Below, in pieces: positions 1 through 9,999 of a stretch of DNA of 64,000 nt (within the stretch, counting starts at the first letter, position 1; the number at the start of each line of letters is the position of its first letter). Location: NCBI GenBank assembly GCA_003478935.1, contig QUFP01000018.1, positions 1-64,000 of the forward strand, read 5' to 3'. Position numbers and translations under genes: made by a program. This DNA comes from Firmicutes bacterium AF25-13AC (GTDB lineage: Bacteria > Bacillota > Clostridia > Lachnospirales > Lachnospiraceae). Below the pieces are notes generated by a model, which had not been told where the DNA came from, did not search any database, and saw only the letters and a program-made list of their open reading frames with translations.

Positions 1-115
1 ATAAAATGTGAAAAAAGTCAGTAAAGATTAGAAAATGAAAATAAAACATATTATTGGAATAAAACTTATTAAAAATGCACAAAAACAAAACAAACAATTT
101 TTATATTTTAAATAA

Positions 116-144
116 TTGACTTATTGCGCTGCTGAGAATACAAT
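116..144 (+). promoter_or_regulatory. Sigma-A promoter of the first sugar-transport operon
   Basis: TTGACT at 116-121 and TACAAT at 139-144 are separated by exactly 17 bp, a near-consensus sigma-A promoter. It lies about 140 bp ahead of the first permease gene, leaving a long 5' leader. Bases 1-115 are AT-rich and show nothing else recognisable. Confidence 0.7.
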
Positions 145-163
145 GATGATAACAAGAAACACG

Positions 164-174
164 AAACGACGTTT
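164..174. promoter_or_regulatory. Possible operator palindrome downstream of the promoter
   Basis: AAACGACGTTT is a perfect 11-bp palindrome centred on 169, roughly 12-20 bp after the predicted transcription start. The position suits a repressor operator. No specific regulator family can be assigned from the sequence. Confidence 0.3.
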
Positions 175-286
175 TTAAAACGGTAATAATGTTACAAATA
201 AGATGGAGATAGTAAGAACAAGGAGGCTTGCAAACTAACGACGGGTATCGAAGTTAGAAATTCTCAGAAAAGGATGGAGGAGTGGA

Positions 287-1246
287 ATGAAGAGAAGAGT
301 AATATATCCTGCAAGAAGAAGGACAGGAACGTACCGTTCACGAGCAAAAGAAACGCTTGTCTATATGCGAAAACATTGGATGTTTTATGCAATGCTTGCC
401 CTTCCAATTTTGTATTATGTACTGTTTCATTACAAGGCAATGCCGGGAGTTGTAATCGCATTTAAGAACTACAACATATTCAAAGGCATTTGGGAAAGTC
501 CTTGGGTAGGCATGAAATACTTTCAGCAGGTGGCGCGGTCAAAGGCGTTCTGGTTGTCAGTAAGAAATATGTTGGTGCTGAATATTATGGGACTGGTGCT
601 TGGTTTCCCGCTCCCGATTATTCTGGCTTTGTTTTTAAATGAAATCAACCATAGGTTGTTTAAGAAAACGATACAGACTGTAATCTATCTGCCTCACTTT
701 ATTTCATGGTCGGTTGTAGGCGGTATGATGTATCAGGTTTTCGCTTCCTCAGGTTTGGTGAACACCATAATAAAGGGATTCGGAGGAAATCCGATTGGCT
801 TTCTTTCCAATAAGGGTTGGTGGATCTTTACTTATTTTGTGGTAGGTGTATGGAAGAGTATCGGATGGAACACAATCATTTATCTTTCTGCTATGACAAG
901 TATTGATCAGGAAATTTATGAAGCGGCCCGAGTAGACGGATGTTCCCGCTTTCGAATGATGAGATCCATTACGGTTCCTTGCATTAAGGATACAATCGCA
1001 ATTATGCTGATTCTGGCGGTTGGCGGACTGGCAAGCATTGGTTTTGAGCAGCCTTATGTAATGCAGAATAGTACGGTAATGGAAGTGGCAGATGTGGTAA
1101 GTACCTTTACCTATCGTGTCGGTCTGGAACAGTCCAAATTTAGTATTGGTACTGCAGTCGGCCTTGCGCAGTCCTTTATAAATTTCGTTCTGGTACTCAG
1201 TGCGAACGCAATTAGTAAGCGCGTATCTGGCAGTGGTATCTGGTAA
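287..1246 (+). CDS. ABC sugar transporter permease, LplB type
   Basis: Inner-membrane permease of a carbohydrate-uptake ABC transporter of the LplB/YtcP class, which imports oligosaccharides from complex glycans. The 319-residue protein has a basic N-terminus, about six membrane segments, and the permease EAA loop around residues 207-226 (EAARVDGCSRFRMMRSITVP), which contacts the ATPase. The start at 287 follows a GGAGG site at 275-279. It is first in an operon with a second permease (10-bp gap) and a binding protein. No ATPase gene is in the operon, as is usual for this class, which probably shares an MsmK-type ATPase encoded elsewhere. The substrate is inferred only from the downstream GH105 enzyme. 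Confidence 0.9.
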   Translation: MKRRVIYPARRRTGTYRSRAKETLVYMRKHWMFYAMLALPILYYVLFHYKAMPGVVIAFKNYNIFKGIWESPWVGMKYFQQVARSKAFWLSVRNMLVLNIMGLVLGFPLPIILALFLNEINHRLFKKTIQTVIYLPHFISWSVVGGMMYQVFASSGLVNTIIKGFGGNPIGFLSNKGWWIFTYFVVGVWKSIGWNTIIYLSAMTSIDQEIYEAARVDGCSRFRMMRSITVPCIKDTIAIMLILAVGGLASIGFEQPYVMQNSTVMEVADVVSTFTYRVGLEQSKFSIGTAVGLAQSFINFVLVLSANAISKRVSGSGIW

Positions 1247-1256
1247 GGGAGGAAGT

Positions 1257-2144
1257 ATGAAGAAAAAAATATCGAAGCTTCTGTCGAAGGATGGTTTGTT
1301 TAAAATATTTACTATTATAGTAGTAATGATAATTGCACTGATTTGTCTGATTCCATTTTTACACATTGCGGCAGTGTCATTTTCCAATAAGACACCGGTT
1401 ATCAAAGGAGAAATCTTCTTACTGCCTAAGCAGATTGATCTTTCTGCCTACAAAGCTGTGTTTAACAATAAGAGTTTGATGGATTCCATGTGGTTCACAA
1501 TCTTTTTGACAGTGGTAAGCACCCTGTTTAGTCTGACAATGACTGTGTTGTGTGCATATCCGTTGTCACGCCCGGGTTTAAAATTAAAATCTCCGATTTT
1601 GATTATGATTCTTTTTACCATGTATTTTAGTGGTGGTATGATTCCGGGATACTTAAATATTAAGAGTCTGGGGCTGTTAGACAAATTCTGGGTACTGGTA
1701 TTGCCTGGTGTGTTATCGACTTATAACATGATTTTAATGAAGAGTTTTTTCCAGTCCATGCCTAGAGAAATAGAAGAATCTGCCTATGTGGACGGAGCCA
1801 ATGATCTGGTCGTACTTTTAAGGATTGTGTTGCCACTGTCAAAAGCAATGTTAGCAACCTTAGCACTTTTCTACGCGGTGGGACGTTGGAATAGTTTTCA
1901 GGATTCCATTCTTTACATCAATAAGGATTCCTTATACACGATTCAGGTTCGTCTGCGTCAGCTGATACAGGCAAGTCAGATTAGCACCATGATGGAAGAT
2001 ATTCCAGAGATGAAAGACAACTTGGTCGCAGAGACGGTAAAGGCTGCCTGCATGGTATTTAGTATGATCCCGGTTATGATCGTGTATCCGTGGTTGCAGA
2101 AATATTTTGTAAAGGGCGTTATGATTGGTTCTGTAAAGGGTTAA
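1257..2144 (+). CDS. ABC sugar transporter permease, YtcP/LplC type
   Basis: Second membrane subunit of the same importer, 295 residues with six predicted membrane segments. The EAA loop reads EESAYVDGANDLVVLLRIVLP near the middle, and the C-terminus YFVKGVMIGSVKG is typical of this family. The ATG at 1257 is chosen over an upstream in-frame ATG at 1200 because GGGAGG lies just before 1257 and the upstream start would overlap the preceding gene by about 46 bp. It should pair with the LplB-type protein to form the channel. The permease at 18177-19112 in the second locus is of the same type. Confidence 0.9.
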   Translation: MKKKISKLLSKDGLFKIFTIIVVMIIALICLIPFLHIAAVSFSNKTPVIKGEIFLLPKQIDLSAYKAVFNNKSLMDSMWFTIFLTVVSTLFSLTMTVLCAYPLSRPGLKLKSPILIMILFTMYFSGGMIPGYLNIKSLGLLDKFWVLVLPGVLSTYNMILMKSFFQSMPREIEESAYVDGANDLVVLLRIVLPLSKAMLATLALFYAVGRWNSFQDSILYINKDSLYTIQVRLRQLIQASQISTMMEDIPEMKDNLVAETVKAACMVFSMIPVMIVYPWLQKYFVKGVMIGSVKG

Positions 2145-2246
2145 TCAAATTAGGTAAGTGATACAAAAGGCTATATTGTCGGTTATGCGGCAAGTATATA
2201 AAGCGAAAAAAACAAAAAGCATCTAATTTAAAGGAGGTAAATTTTT

Positions 2247-3830
2247 ATGAAGAAGAGGTTCTTATCAACGATGCTGGCGTCAACATTTGTGCTCGGTCTT
2301 ACAGGCTATGGAAGTTCCGCTGTGTTTGCAGACGAGGAGAATACCACATTACGAATTATGGTGTATGATCGTGGTAATACAACTGAGACCTATGGTTCAG
2401 CGACCGATAATTACTGGACCAGATGGCTGCAGAAGGAATTCGGTGATCCAAACAATATTACACTAGAATATGTTGCCGTTCCGCGTTCTGAGGATGACAA
2501 GAAGATCAACACCATGATGGCAGCAGGAGAAGCACCAGATATCATCTTTAGCTACACAGGCAGTATGATGAATCAGTTTGGTAAGGATGGTGGATTATAT
2601 GATCTGACCGATCTGATCGACGAGTACGGCCCGACTCTGAAAGAGAATCTGGCATCATCGTTGCCTTACGGTGTATCAGAAGGTCATCAGTGGACAATTC
2701 CGGCAGTTCGTACTCAGGCTGGTTGGCAGACTACTTATATCCGTAAGGACTGGCTGGATGAGGTTGGCTATGAACTGCAGACAGATGAAGATGGAATCTA
2801 TCATATGAGCGTGGACGATTTCACCGATCTGCTTCATCAGTTCAAGGAACTGGATCCTGAAAATCAGGGAAGTGAGATGTATCCGCTGGGTGTAATCGGT
2901 GCTTGGAATGCAACCCAGACAAGACCGATCATCTTCTCATACCTGGATGTGGCATCAATGACCGATGAAATGCATGCATGCTACAACGAAATGTTCTGGC
3001 CGGGTTACAAGGAAGGTATACGCTATTTGAATACACTGTATAATGATGGCATCATTGATCCAGACTTCATGGTAGATACCGATACTGGATATACTGCATT
3101 CAAGGGGCTTTTAACAAACGGACGTGTTCTTGCATTTGGTCATGATGCAGCACAGAGTGGTCCTAATGGCTGTGTTGATTTGTATGAAGCAGATCCAGAC
3201 GCTGAGCTGGTTTCCTTCTATCTTGACAATGTAAATGGTGAGCAGTTTAATCGAATTTATGCACCTACTGGTATGTATATTGCAGTTCCTGCTTCCTGCG
3301 AGCATCCTGAGAATGCAATCAAGTATCTGGATTTCCTTGCTGATTATGACAATGCAAAGGTTTTACAGTATGGTTTTGAGGGCGTTCATTATGAACTGGA
3401 CGGCAATGAGGTAATCACAATCACACCGACCGATGAGGAGAAGTCATCCTCTGAGTATGATTATGAGCGCATTACTTGTGGCGATATGATGTTAGTATAC
3501 AATGGTAATCCGTATGGGTTCGTTCCTTCCTCTGAGGGTATGGAACCTGCAAAGGCAAAGGCAAACGATCTTGGAACCATGTGCCTGAAGAGTGCGTTAG
3601 TTGGCGGACAGGTTGATTATAACTTCCAGGGAATCCGAACAGAAGCAGATGAGGAGTATGCTGGTATTGTATCAGATCCTCAGACGAACATTCCGCTGTT
3701 GATTTCTTGTTCTCCAGAAGAATTTGATGATATGTATGATAGTGTGCTGAATGATTATCTGGAAGCAGGTGGTCAGGAAATTATTGATCAGAAAATCGCT
3801 CTGTATAAAGAATTAGAAGCAGCAAAATAA
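2247..3830 (+). CDS. Extracellular sugar-binding protein lacking a lipobox cysteine
   Basis: Family 1 type solute-binding protein (527 aa) for the importer encoded upstream, preceded by a strong AAAGGAGG site. The N-terminus is a Sec signal. The sequence LTGYGSS at residues 18-24 sits where a lipobox LTGC would be expected, but position 21 is Tyr (codon TAT, one base from TGT). A good signal peptidase I site (VFA before DEE) follows at about residue 29. The protein is therefore predicted to be released or loosely held rather than lipid-anchored, unless position 2308 is a sequence error. The mature part is acidic and rich in Asp, Tyr and Trp, as in oligosaccharide binders. The ligand is unknown. 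Confidence 0.88.
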   Translation: MKKRFLSTMLASTFVLGLTGYGSSAVFADEENTTLRIMVYDRGNTTETYGSATDNYWTRWLQKEFGDPNNITLEYVAVPRSEDDKKINTMMAAGEAPDIIFSYTGSMMNQFGKDGGLYDLTDLIDEYGPTLKENLASSLPYGVSEGHQWTIPAVRTQAGWQTTYIRKDWLDEVGYELQTDEDGIYHMSVDDFTDLLHQFKELDPENQGSEMYPLGVIGAWNATQTRPIIFSYLDVASMTDEMHACYNEMFWPGYKEGIRYLNTLYNDGIIDPDFMVDTDTGYTAFKGLLTNGRVLAFGHDAAQSGPNGCVDLYEADPDAELVSFYLDNVNGEQFNRIYAPTGMYIAVPASCEHPENAIKYLDFLADYDNAKVLQYGFEGVHYELDGNEVITITPTDEEKSSSEYDYERITCGDMMLVYNGNPYGFVPSSEGMEPAKAKANDLGTMCLKSALVGGQVDYNFQGIRTEADEEYAGIVSDPQTNIPLLISCSPEEFDDMYDSVLNDYLEAGGQEIIDQKIALYKELEAAK

Positions 3831-3907
3831 TGGCGAGGTAACGTTATATAGCTCCTTCGTGCATCTTTGTGAAGAGTGCATATGAAGTGTAACTATATAG
3901 TGGGAAC

Positions 3908-3949
3908 GAAACGCAAGCCGGTCTTTTGTAGCGCGGGCTTGCGTTTCTT
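3908..3949 (+). terminator. Stem-loop between binding-protein and enzyme genes
   Basis: GAAACGCAAGCC at 3908-3919 pairs with GGCTTGCGTTTC at 3936-3947 around a 16-nt loop, followed only by a short T-containing tail. Such hairpins after binding-protein genes commonly stabilise the upstream mRNA and reduce read-through into enzyme genes. Confidence 0.6.
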
Positions 3950-3972
3950 GCATATAAAAAGAGAGGTATAGG

Positions 3973-6543
3973 ATGGATACATATTTTAAAAAGAAGTTAG
4001 TTGCGGGAAAACTGATTCGTCCATTTCTGGTAACTGGTGTTTTGGAAAAGGATTATCCGGATGAGCGTACCGGAAAGGCAATGCGAGCTTATATTGAGAA
4101 AATGATGGCACAGGCTGGGGAAGAGCTTAGCAATAAGGAGTTTCGTGAGTTTGATTCCTTTACCGTTTGTGATATGGAAGGAAAATGGACGGTATGCGAT
4201 GCACAGTCTCCAAAGTATGCGGATGGTCATTATTATATTACTGAAAAATTTGGTCTGATGCCGATTTATCTGGAACTGGAGAGTGAGTGTGAGCAGGAGA
4301 TTACAATCAAAATCCCGGAGTGTAGACTGGTTGTCTTGTTAAATGGCAGTGTGGTATACAATAATACCGATTTGAGTTCCAGAAAGCGCCCACGCCGTTA
4401 TGTGTTTGAGCATGTGGTAAATCCAAATTGCGAGATGGTAACATTAAAACTGAAAGCTGGTAAAAATACACTGATCGCTGTTTCTGGAAAGGTCGATCGA
4501 GGAACTGGTATTAGCCTGAGTATGGAACTGGTTTCCTGTGAGGCTCCTCTTTTTGCCAGTGTGCCACTCAACATGGATGAAAATGTGCGTGCAGAGATTT
4601 TCCGTAGTCAGCTGGAGACCCATTTGGAGGATGATATTTATGAGGAAGGGGAGATCCCAAAGATTTGTGTGGGTGGCTATCCGTTCTCAAATTGCGTTGT
4701 GGAATTGAATGTTCTGGCATCAAAGAAACAGGATGAAACGCAATCGGTAGTATTCTCGCTTACACTTGGAGCAGAAGATGACAGGGGCGTGGTAGAAAAG
4801 GATGGCATGATTGCCATGAAAGGTATTACTAAGCCTGGAGAGTATACGGTGAATATCGCGTGGAAGTTGCTTGATGGTACGCCACTGACAGAGAAAACAG
4901 TAAGCTTTTCGATTGAGCAGGTTCTGGCACCTTATCCAGGTTGGGAGCACTTTGAGGAAAGAAGACAGTTGACGCTTGAGAGATTAGCTTCTCAGGGGAA
5001 TGCACTGGCACTGTATCGTTTGGGCTGTGCAGATGAGATAGATCATGAAAGCATCCGAGTTTTGTGTGATAAGATTGAAAAAAGAAAGGACTGTGCAGAT
5101 TTTGAGCTGTTGCCACTGCTTTGGCTGATGTGGGAGGATAAGGATGCCGGTCTTTTGGATCCAGAAATTGTGGAGATGGTAAAGCATGCATCGTTAGGCT
5201 TCCGTTACTGGGTAGATGAGCCGGGAACCTCTTCCATGTTTTATTGTTCTGAAAATCATCGTATTGGCTTCCATGTATGCGAGTATCTGGCTGGTCTTTT
5301 ATATCCGGAAGATATTTTTACCAACTGCGGACAAAATGGTATGTATCATTCGTTAAAGGGACGTATGCACTTGGTAGAATGGCTGAATCAGCGCTGCCGT
5401 GTTGGCTTTGATGAGCCGCATTCAGACTCTTATTTGCCAGTTACAATCTCTGCTTTATTGGTACTTCGCGAAGTTTTGCCGATGGAGGAATATCCGCTTC
5501 GCAATATGGTGAATGTATTGTTAGACTTTATGACCTTTATCTTTGCGGTAAGTGATTTTGATGGCGTAATGGCAACACCTAGAGGACGCAGCTACAACAA
5601 GCCACTGCGTAGCAGATTGGCGAGCACGATCAATGGTTTATTCTGGATGTTCTTTGGCAATGCACCAGCCAATGCGAAATTTGCCAGTCAGGAGATGGCA
5701 TTTAGCTATTATGTACCGCCGAAGGGACTTTGTGAGTTAGCGGATAACTTTACGCCAGCCACTTTTACATTCAAGGAAGGTATTATGCACTTTGATAAGC
5801 ATAATGCCGACTTTACAATTCGACGTACACCAGAGTATATGATTGGCGGCGTGCGTGATCACAATGTGGGAATGTGCGATATGCATTTTATTTCAGCGAT
5901 GATTGCACTTCCAGGGGATATCTCATTATTTTTCTCATCTCCGAACAATGTGGCAGAGGGAAGCGGCTTGCGTCCTGATTATTGGGCAGGTCAGGCGTTC
6001 TTGCCAAGAGTACTGATGCATGGACGTACGCTGGCTGTGATTTGGCATAATGTAAATAACCCAGATATCTGGATGACGCATTGCCATTTTAATGCACGTA
6101 AATTTGATGAAGTAATATCAGAGGGAAAATGGACCTTTGGACGTAAGAACGACAGCTATGTGGGCATTTACTCCAATGTACAGCATTCGTTCCGCAAGGA
6201 AGGTGCATATGCAGGAAGAGAATTAGTTGTTGACGGCAATGAGACCGTATGGCTGGCAGAGTGCGGAAGCAAGCGAGAGGATGGAACCTTTGAGGCATTT
6301 TGCAAGAAACTTCTTGCAGCCAAAGTTACGCAGGAGGGAGAGCAGTTTACCTTTGCTTCTCCGGGAAGTGGTCTGTTAGAATTTGGTTTGACAGAGGGCT
6401 TCTTTGCAGATGGAGAGGCAGTGCTGATCCCGGATGCATTGGTATCCAGCCCATATCTGAATTCTCGTTATGGCAGTGGACGTTTTAATTATACTTGTCC
6501 GGGATTTACAGTGACCCAGTGGAGTTATCCGGCAACGGAGTAA
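3973..6543 (+). CDS. Large uncharacterised cytoplasmic protein of a polyuronide locus
   Basis: An 856-residue protein I cannot place in a named family. There is no signal peptide. The first 320 residues look beta-rich (sugar-binding or sandwich-like), the centre (about 320-560) is helical with aromatic-rich repeats, and the C-terminal 300 residues are beta-rich. The last part carries PDYWAGQAFLPRVLMHGR and a DHNVGMCDMH segment, reminiscent of the supersandwich half of heparinase-like polysaccharide lyases. It sits 27 bp before the GH105 gene, so it probably acts on the same imported oligosaccharide, perhaps as a lyase or an exo-acting hydrolase. The catalytic assignment is inference. No frameshift or unusual composition is seen. 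Confidence 0.65.
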   Translation: MDTYFKKKLVAGKLIRPFLVTGVLEKDYPDERTGKAMRAYIEKMMAQAGEELSNKEFREFDSFTVCDMEGKWTVCDAQSPKYADGHYYITEKFGLMPIYLELESECEQEITIKIPECRLVVLLNGSVVYNNTDLSSRKRPRRYVFEHVVNPNCEMVTLKLKAGKNTLIAVSGKVDRGTGISLSMELVSCEAPLFASVPLNMDENVRAEIFRSQLETHLEDDIYEEGEIPKICVGGYPFSNCVVELNVLASKKQDETQSVVFSLTLGAEDDRGVVEKDGMIAMKGITKPGEYTVNIAWKLLDGTPLTEKTVSFSIEQVLAPYPGWEHFEERRQLTLERLASQGNALALYRLGCADEIDHESIRVLCDKIEKRKDCADFELLPLLWLMWEDKDAGLLDPEIVEMVKHASLGFRYWVDEPGTSSMFYCSENHRIGFHVCEYLAGLLYPEDIFTNCGQNGMYHSLKGRMHLVEWLNQRCRVGFDEPHSDSYLPVTISALLVLREVLPMEEYPLRNMVNVLLDFMTFIFAVSDFDGVMATPRGRSYNKPLRSRLASTINGLFWMFFGNAPANAKFASQEMAFSYYVPPKGLCELADNFTPATFTFKEGIMHFDKHNADFTIRRTPEYMIGGVRDHNVGMCDMHFISAMIALPGDISLFFSSPNNVAEGSGLRPDYWAGQAFLPRVLMHGRTLAVIWHNVNNPDIWMTHCHFNARKFDEVISEGKWTFGRKNDSYVGIYSNVQHSFRKEGAYAGRELVVDGNETVWLAECGSKREDGTFEAFCKKLLAAKVTQEGEQFTFASPGSGLLEFGLTEGFFADGEAVLIPDALVSSPYLNSRYGSGRFNYTCPGFTVTQWSYPATE

Positions 6544-6570
6544 AAGCGCAAGGAAGGAAAATAGAAAAAT

Positions 6571-8799
6571 ATGAATGAGGTTCTTAAGGAAAAGGACTCT
6601 GCATATGAAAAAGGGTTTCGAAAACCAGAGGAAGCCATTCGGCTGATCAGTGAGAGAATGCTAACGCATAGGGCGCGTGTGGAGCTGACACTGCGCCCCT
6701 ACTTTAAACAGGAGCATATGGCATTGACAGCGATTTCTCAGATGGCAGAGTTAGATTTAAATTATCGGTATCCAGACGCAAAAATAGGAGATTGTGCCTA
6801 TATTAAGACCAATGCATGGGCGGACCGGGATTGTGAGGCAGCGCTTACCATTGCTGGTAATGCCTGCATCTGGCTGAATGGAAAAGAGGTTTATCGGAAC
6901 AATACACTGAAAAAGCCATTATGTGAGGTGAAAAAGGAATCCGAGTACACAATTGTGGAGGTCTTCTTGCATGAGGGCGATAATGAGCTCTTGATGAAAT
7001 GCACAAAAAATGAACAAAACTGGGGACTTTTGCTTTACATTGCGTATCCGAGATATCCATTCCGCTGGACCAGAGATTACCTGTTATCGGTTCGTCCAAT
7101 GCTTCCATTTGAGGAGACAAAGGGAATGGAAGGGTTTGCACATATTGGTCCGTTCCCGGCGGAAGAAGACACGAAAAAAGCAGAAGAAGCCGTTGAAAGC
7201 GGTAGAGTGGGGTATCGTGATCAGCTTACTTTGCCGGATGGAAGCTGCATTGAGTGGGCGCCAAAATGGAATGAAACGTGTCTGGGAAGAAGAGTGGATT
7301 TTGAGGAGGTATATGACGATCGCAAGGGCTGTGCCTATGCACTTACGTATGTGGAGAGCAAAGAAGGTGAGTCCTATACATTGCAGCTTCAAGCGACCGG
7401 CCGCATGCGTGTTTTTATAGACGGAAAAGTCTATGAAATTGCAGAGGGAAAAAAGACAGAACTGTCTCTGATTGGAACGGGCAAGAGAATTTCAATTTTG
7501 GCAAAGCTTCTTCGAACTGGTCAGAGCTGGTGGATGGAAGGCTCGGTATGTGATCAAAAAGGGGAAGAGGTCAATTGTGTTCCTTTCGTTCAGGCCGGAG
7601 GAATGGGACCAGCCCGCTTTCTTGTAACGGGCCCTTATGTGACAGAGATTGGAGATCCACTTTTTATTCCATTTGCACCGGAGCAGGAAATCCAGTTTGA
7701 GCGGCCGTATCCATTAGGCAATTATGAGCATGGATTTTGGCGTATGCCTCAAAGAGAGACTTATATTCGTCCGTACCGGGATGGCATTTTCTTTGGACAG
7801 TGGTTTTATGCTGTGCAGGTGGGACTTCATGGATTGATGTATGCGGCAAAGCTGACTGGAAACAGAGAGCAGCTTGACTATTATCTGGACAGCATTCAGA
7901 CAATGGCCGATTACTTCTATTATAAAGACTGGGACAAGGAACAATTTGGTGATCCGACGTTAACGCCAAGAGCGTGGGGACTTCCCGATCTGGATGCATG
8001 CGGTACGATAGGTGTTTCGCTGATTGAGACGTATGAGATAACTGGAAATCCAAAATTGCTCCCGGTAATTCATGCAGTGGGAAATGCGGTTATGACACAT
8101 ATTCCGACATTTCCGGACGGCACGTATTTCAGAGTAAAGACGATGTGGGCCGATGATTTGTATATGAGCTGTCCATTTCTGGCAAGACTATATCGCCTTA
8201 CTGGAGATAAGACGTATGAGGAGCAGGTTCATCGTCAGGTGGCAGGCTTTAAAAAGCGTCTTTGGATGGAAAATGAAAAATTGTTTTCCCATATCTATTT
8301 CCCAGAGGAAGAACAGATGAGTGGTATTCCTTGGGGACGAGGAAATGGTTGGATTGCAGTAACGCTTACGGAGATATTGACCTTACTTCCAAAGGAAAAT
8401 CCACACTGGCAGGAGGAACTTACGCTATTCCAGGAGTATATGGAGGGCGTTAAGGCGTGTCAGGATGAGACTGGTATGTGGCATCAGGTGTTAAATGAGG
8501 CCGATTCGTATCTGGAGACATCCTGTACCGCAATGTTTTTACTCAGTATGTCTCGTGGTGTCGGAAAAGGATGGCTAGACAAAGAGCGTTATTTGCCATG
8601 TATTCAGAAGGCATGGACGGCACTTTTAAAGCATTCGGTAGATGCCGTGGGTGATGTGTATGGCGTGTGCTTAGGCTCTGGATGTGCAAAGGAATCCATT
8701 TATTATAAGCAATTACCTGCCAAGAAAAACGACGATCATGGAACTGGAATTGTCATGATGGCAGCGGTGGAAATGATCAACTATGGTTTGACAAATTGA
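6571..8799 (+). CDS. GH105-type unsaturated uronyl hydrolase with long N-terminal domain
   Basis: The C-terminal ~390 residues match the GH88/GH105 alpha6/alpha6 barrel (YteR-like): LPDLDACG near residue 470, MWADDLYM near 523-530 (the segment carrying the catalytic Asp in YteR), then GRGNGWIA and LETSCTAMF. Family enzymes hydrate the 4,5-double bond of the unsaturated uronic acid left by a lyase, releasing a keto-uronate. The N-terminal ~350 residues are extra relative to the ~370-residue YteR and look beta-rich. No signal peptide is present, so action is cytoplasmic. A gene for an enzyme of this class implies that lyase-generated rhamnogalacturonan-type or similar oligosaccharides are the substrate. 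The exact sugar is not determinable. Confidence 0.85.
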   Translation: MNEVLKEKDSAYEKGFRKPEEAIRLISERMLTHRARVELTLRPYFKQEHMALTAISQMAELDLNYRYPDAKIGDCAYIKTNAWADRDCEAALTIAGNACIWLNGKEVYRNNTLKKPLCEVKKESEYTIVEVFLHEGDNELLMKCTKNEQNWGLLLYIAYPRYPFRWTRDYLLSVRPMLPFEETKGMEGFAHIGPFPAEEDTKKAEEAVESGRVGYRDQLTLPDGSCIEWAPKWNETCLGRRVDFEEVYDDRKGCAYALTYVESKEGESYTLQLQATGRMRVFIDGKVYEIAEGKKTELSLIGTGKRISILAKLLRTGQSWWMEGSVCDQKGEEVNCVPFVQAGGMGPARFLVTGPYVTEIGDPLFIPFAPEQEIQFERPYPLGNYEHGFWRMPQRETYIRPYRDGIFFGQWFYAVQVGLHGLMYAAKLTGNREQLDYYLDSIQTMADYFYYKDWDKEQFGDPTLTPRAWGLPDLDACGTIGVSLIETYEITGNPKLLPVIHAVGNAVMTHIPTFPDGTYFRVKTMWADDLYMSCPFLARLYRLTGDKTYEEQVHRQVAGFKKRLWMENEKLFSHIYFPEEEQMSGIPWGRGNGWIAVTLTEILTLLPKENPHWQEELTLFQEYMEGVKACQDETGMWHQVLNEADSYLETSCTAMFLLSMSRGVGKGWLDKERYLPCIQKAWTALLKHSVDAVGDVYGVCLGSGCAKESIYYKQLPAKKNDDHGTGIVMMAAVEMINYGLTN

Positions 8800-8857
8800 C
8801 AGGGATCAACTAAACTAAAAAGAAATGACAGAATTCTGGGGAAGAGAGGAAACGGGG

Positions 8858-9842
8858 ATGAAAACAAGTAAAAAAAGAATTTCATTGGATTTGAATAATT
8901 TGTCACAAACAGCGCTGGTGGGAAAGGCATTGTCATCGGAGATGCGTTTGCAAATATTGAAATTTTTGATAGAAAGGTCAGCAAATATCAATGAGATTGC
9001 GGCCCAGTTTGGAATTCCCCAGTCGTCTGCAGCGTTGCATGTGAAGGTTTTAGAGGAAGCAGGGATGATTTCAGTTGTGGAACGTCCTGGCGTGCGAGGA
9101 ATGCAAAAGGTATGCGGCATTTCCTTTGAGGATATTTATCTAAATGCATTTAAGCATAAAGAAGAGAGTGACAGCAGTAAGGTATTTCGGTATGCCATGC
9201 CGATCGGCAACTATTTTGACTGTGAGATCAATGGCGATTGTGGTATTGTTACCGAGAATGGCTATCTGGGAATCGAAGATATGGCCTCCAGCTTTTATTG
9301 GCAGAACCGTGGGGAGCGCAGCTTTTGTGGTTTGAAACTGGATTTGTGGAATATCGTTTTCCTACCTATTTTTTGAAAAGTGGGCAGAACCATGAGGTTT
9401 CCTTTTCTTTTGAGGTGTGCTCGGAAGCACCGGGATATCAAAATGACTGGCCTCAGATATTACCGTTTGGATAAATGGAGAGGAAATCGCTACTATGACG
9501 ATACCAGGAGATTTTGGAGGCAGAAGAGGTCGTTTAAATCCAGAGTGGTGGGGCGATACACTGACCCAGTACGGTCTGTACAAGGAGGTTAGAATTACGG
9601 ATACAGGGTGCTATGAGAACGATATGAAGTGCTCAAACCTGACCTTGAAAGATTTGGAACTGGATAAGAAAAATTGTATCAGCTTTAAGCTGGGCGTAAA
9701 GCCTGACGCTGTTCATGCAGGGGGAATGAATCTGTTTGGAGAAAAATTCGGAGATTATGCCCAGGCGATTGAGATGAAGGTCATATCCAAAATCGAAAAG
9801 CCGCAAAGCGGCGAGGGAGAAATTTTATTAAATGAAATTTAA
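8858..9842 (+). CDS. ArsR-type HTH regulator, split by two apparent 1-nt deletions
   Basis: The N-terminal ~85 residues form a winged helix (SSEMRLQILKFLIERSANIN, then SSAALHVKVLEEAG as recognition region). The rest resembles the ligand-binding half of ArsR-like sugar-locus regulators. The frame is lost at about 9316 (expected GAGGCGCAG, present GAGCGCAG) and again at about 9453 (CCTCAGAT, one base short). Restoring one base at each point gives a continuous ~328-residue protein with DITVWINGEEIA, PGDFGGRRGRLNPEWW and LFGEKFGDYAQAI. The start at 8858 follows GAGG; the ATG at 8825 has no ribosome site. It probably regulates the surrounding locus. Sequence error or true decay cannot be separated here. 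Confidence 0.75.
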
Positions 9843-9999
9843 GAAAAGTGAAAAATGGATTATGATAAGCTAAGAGCCTTCTTTTGAAACAAAGCCAGTT
9901 TATAATTCTACAGTGATAAAAATGCGAATAGAACTTTGAATTACTATAATTATTTTGAAAGTGATAAATTGATGGGCGTGAAATGTGGAGGAAAACAAA

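Noticed and set aside
749..1405. Long antisense open frame over the first permease genes
   Set aside because: No ribosome site, no recognisable domain, and the opposite strand encodes clear permeases. It is a shadow of codon bias.
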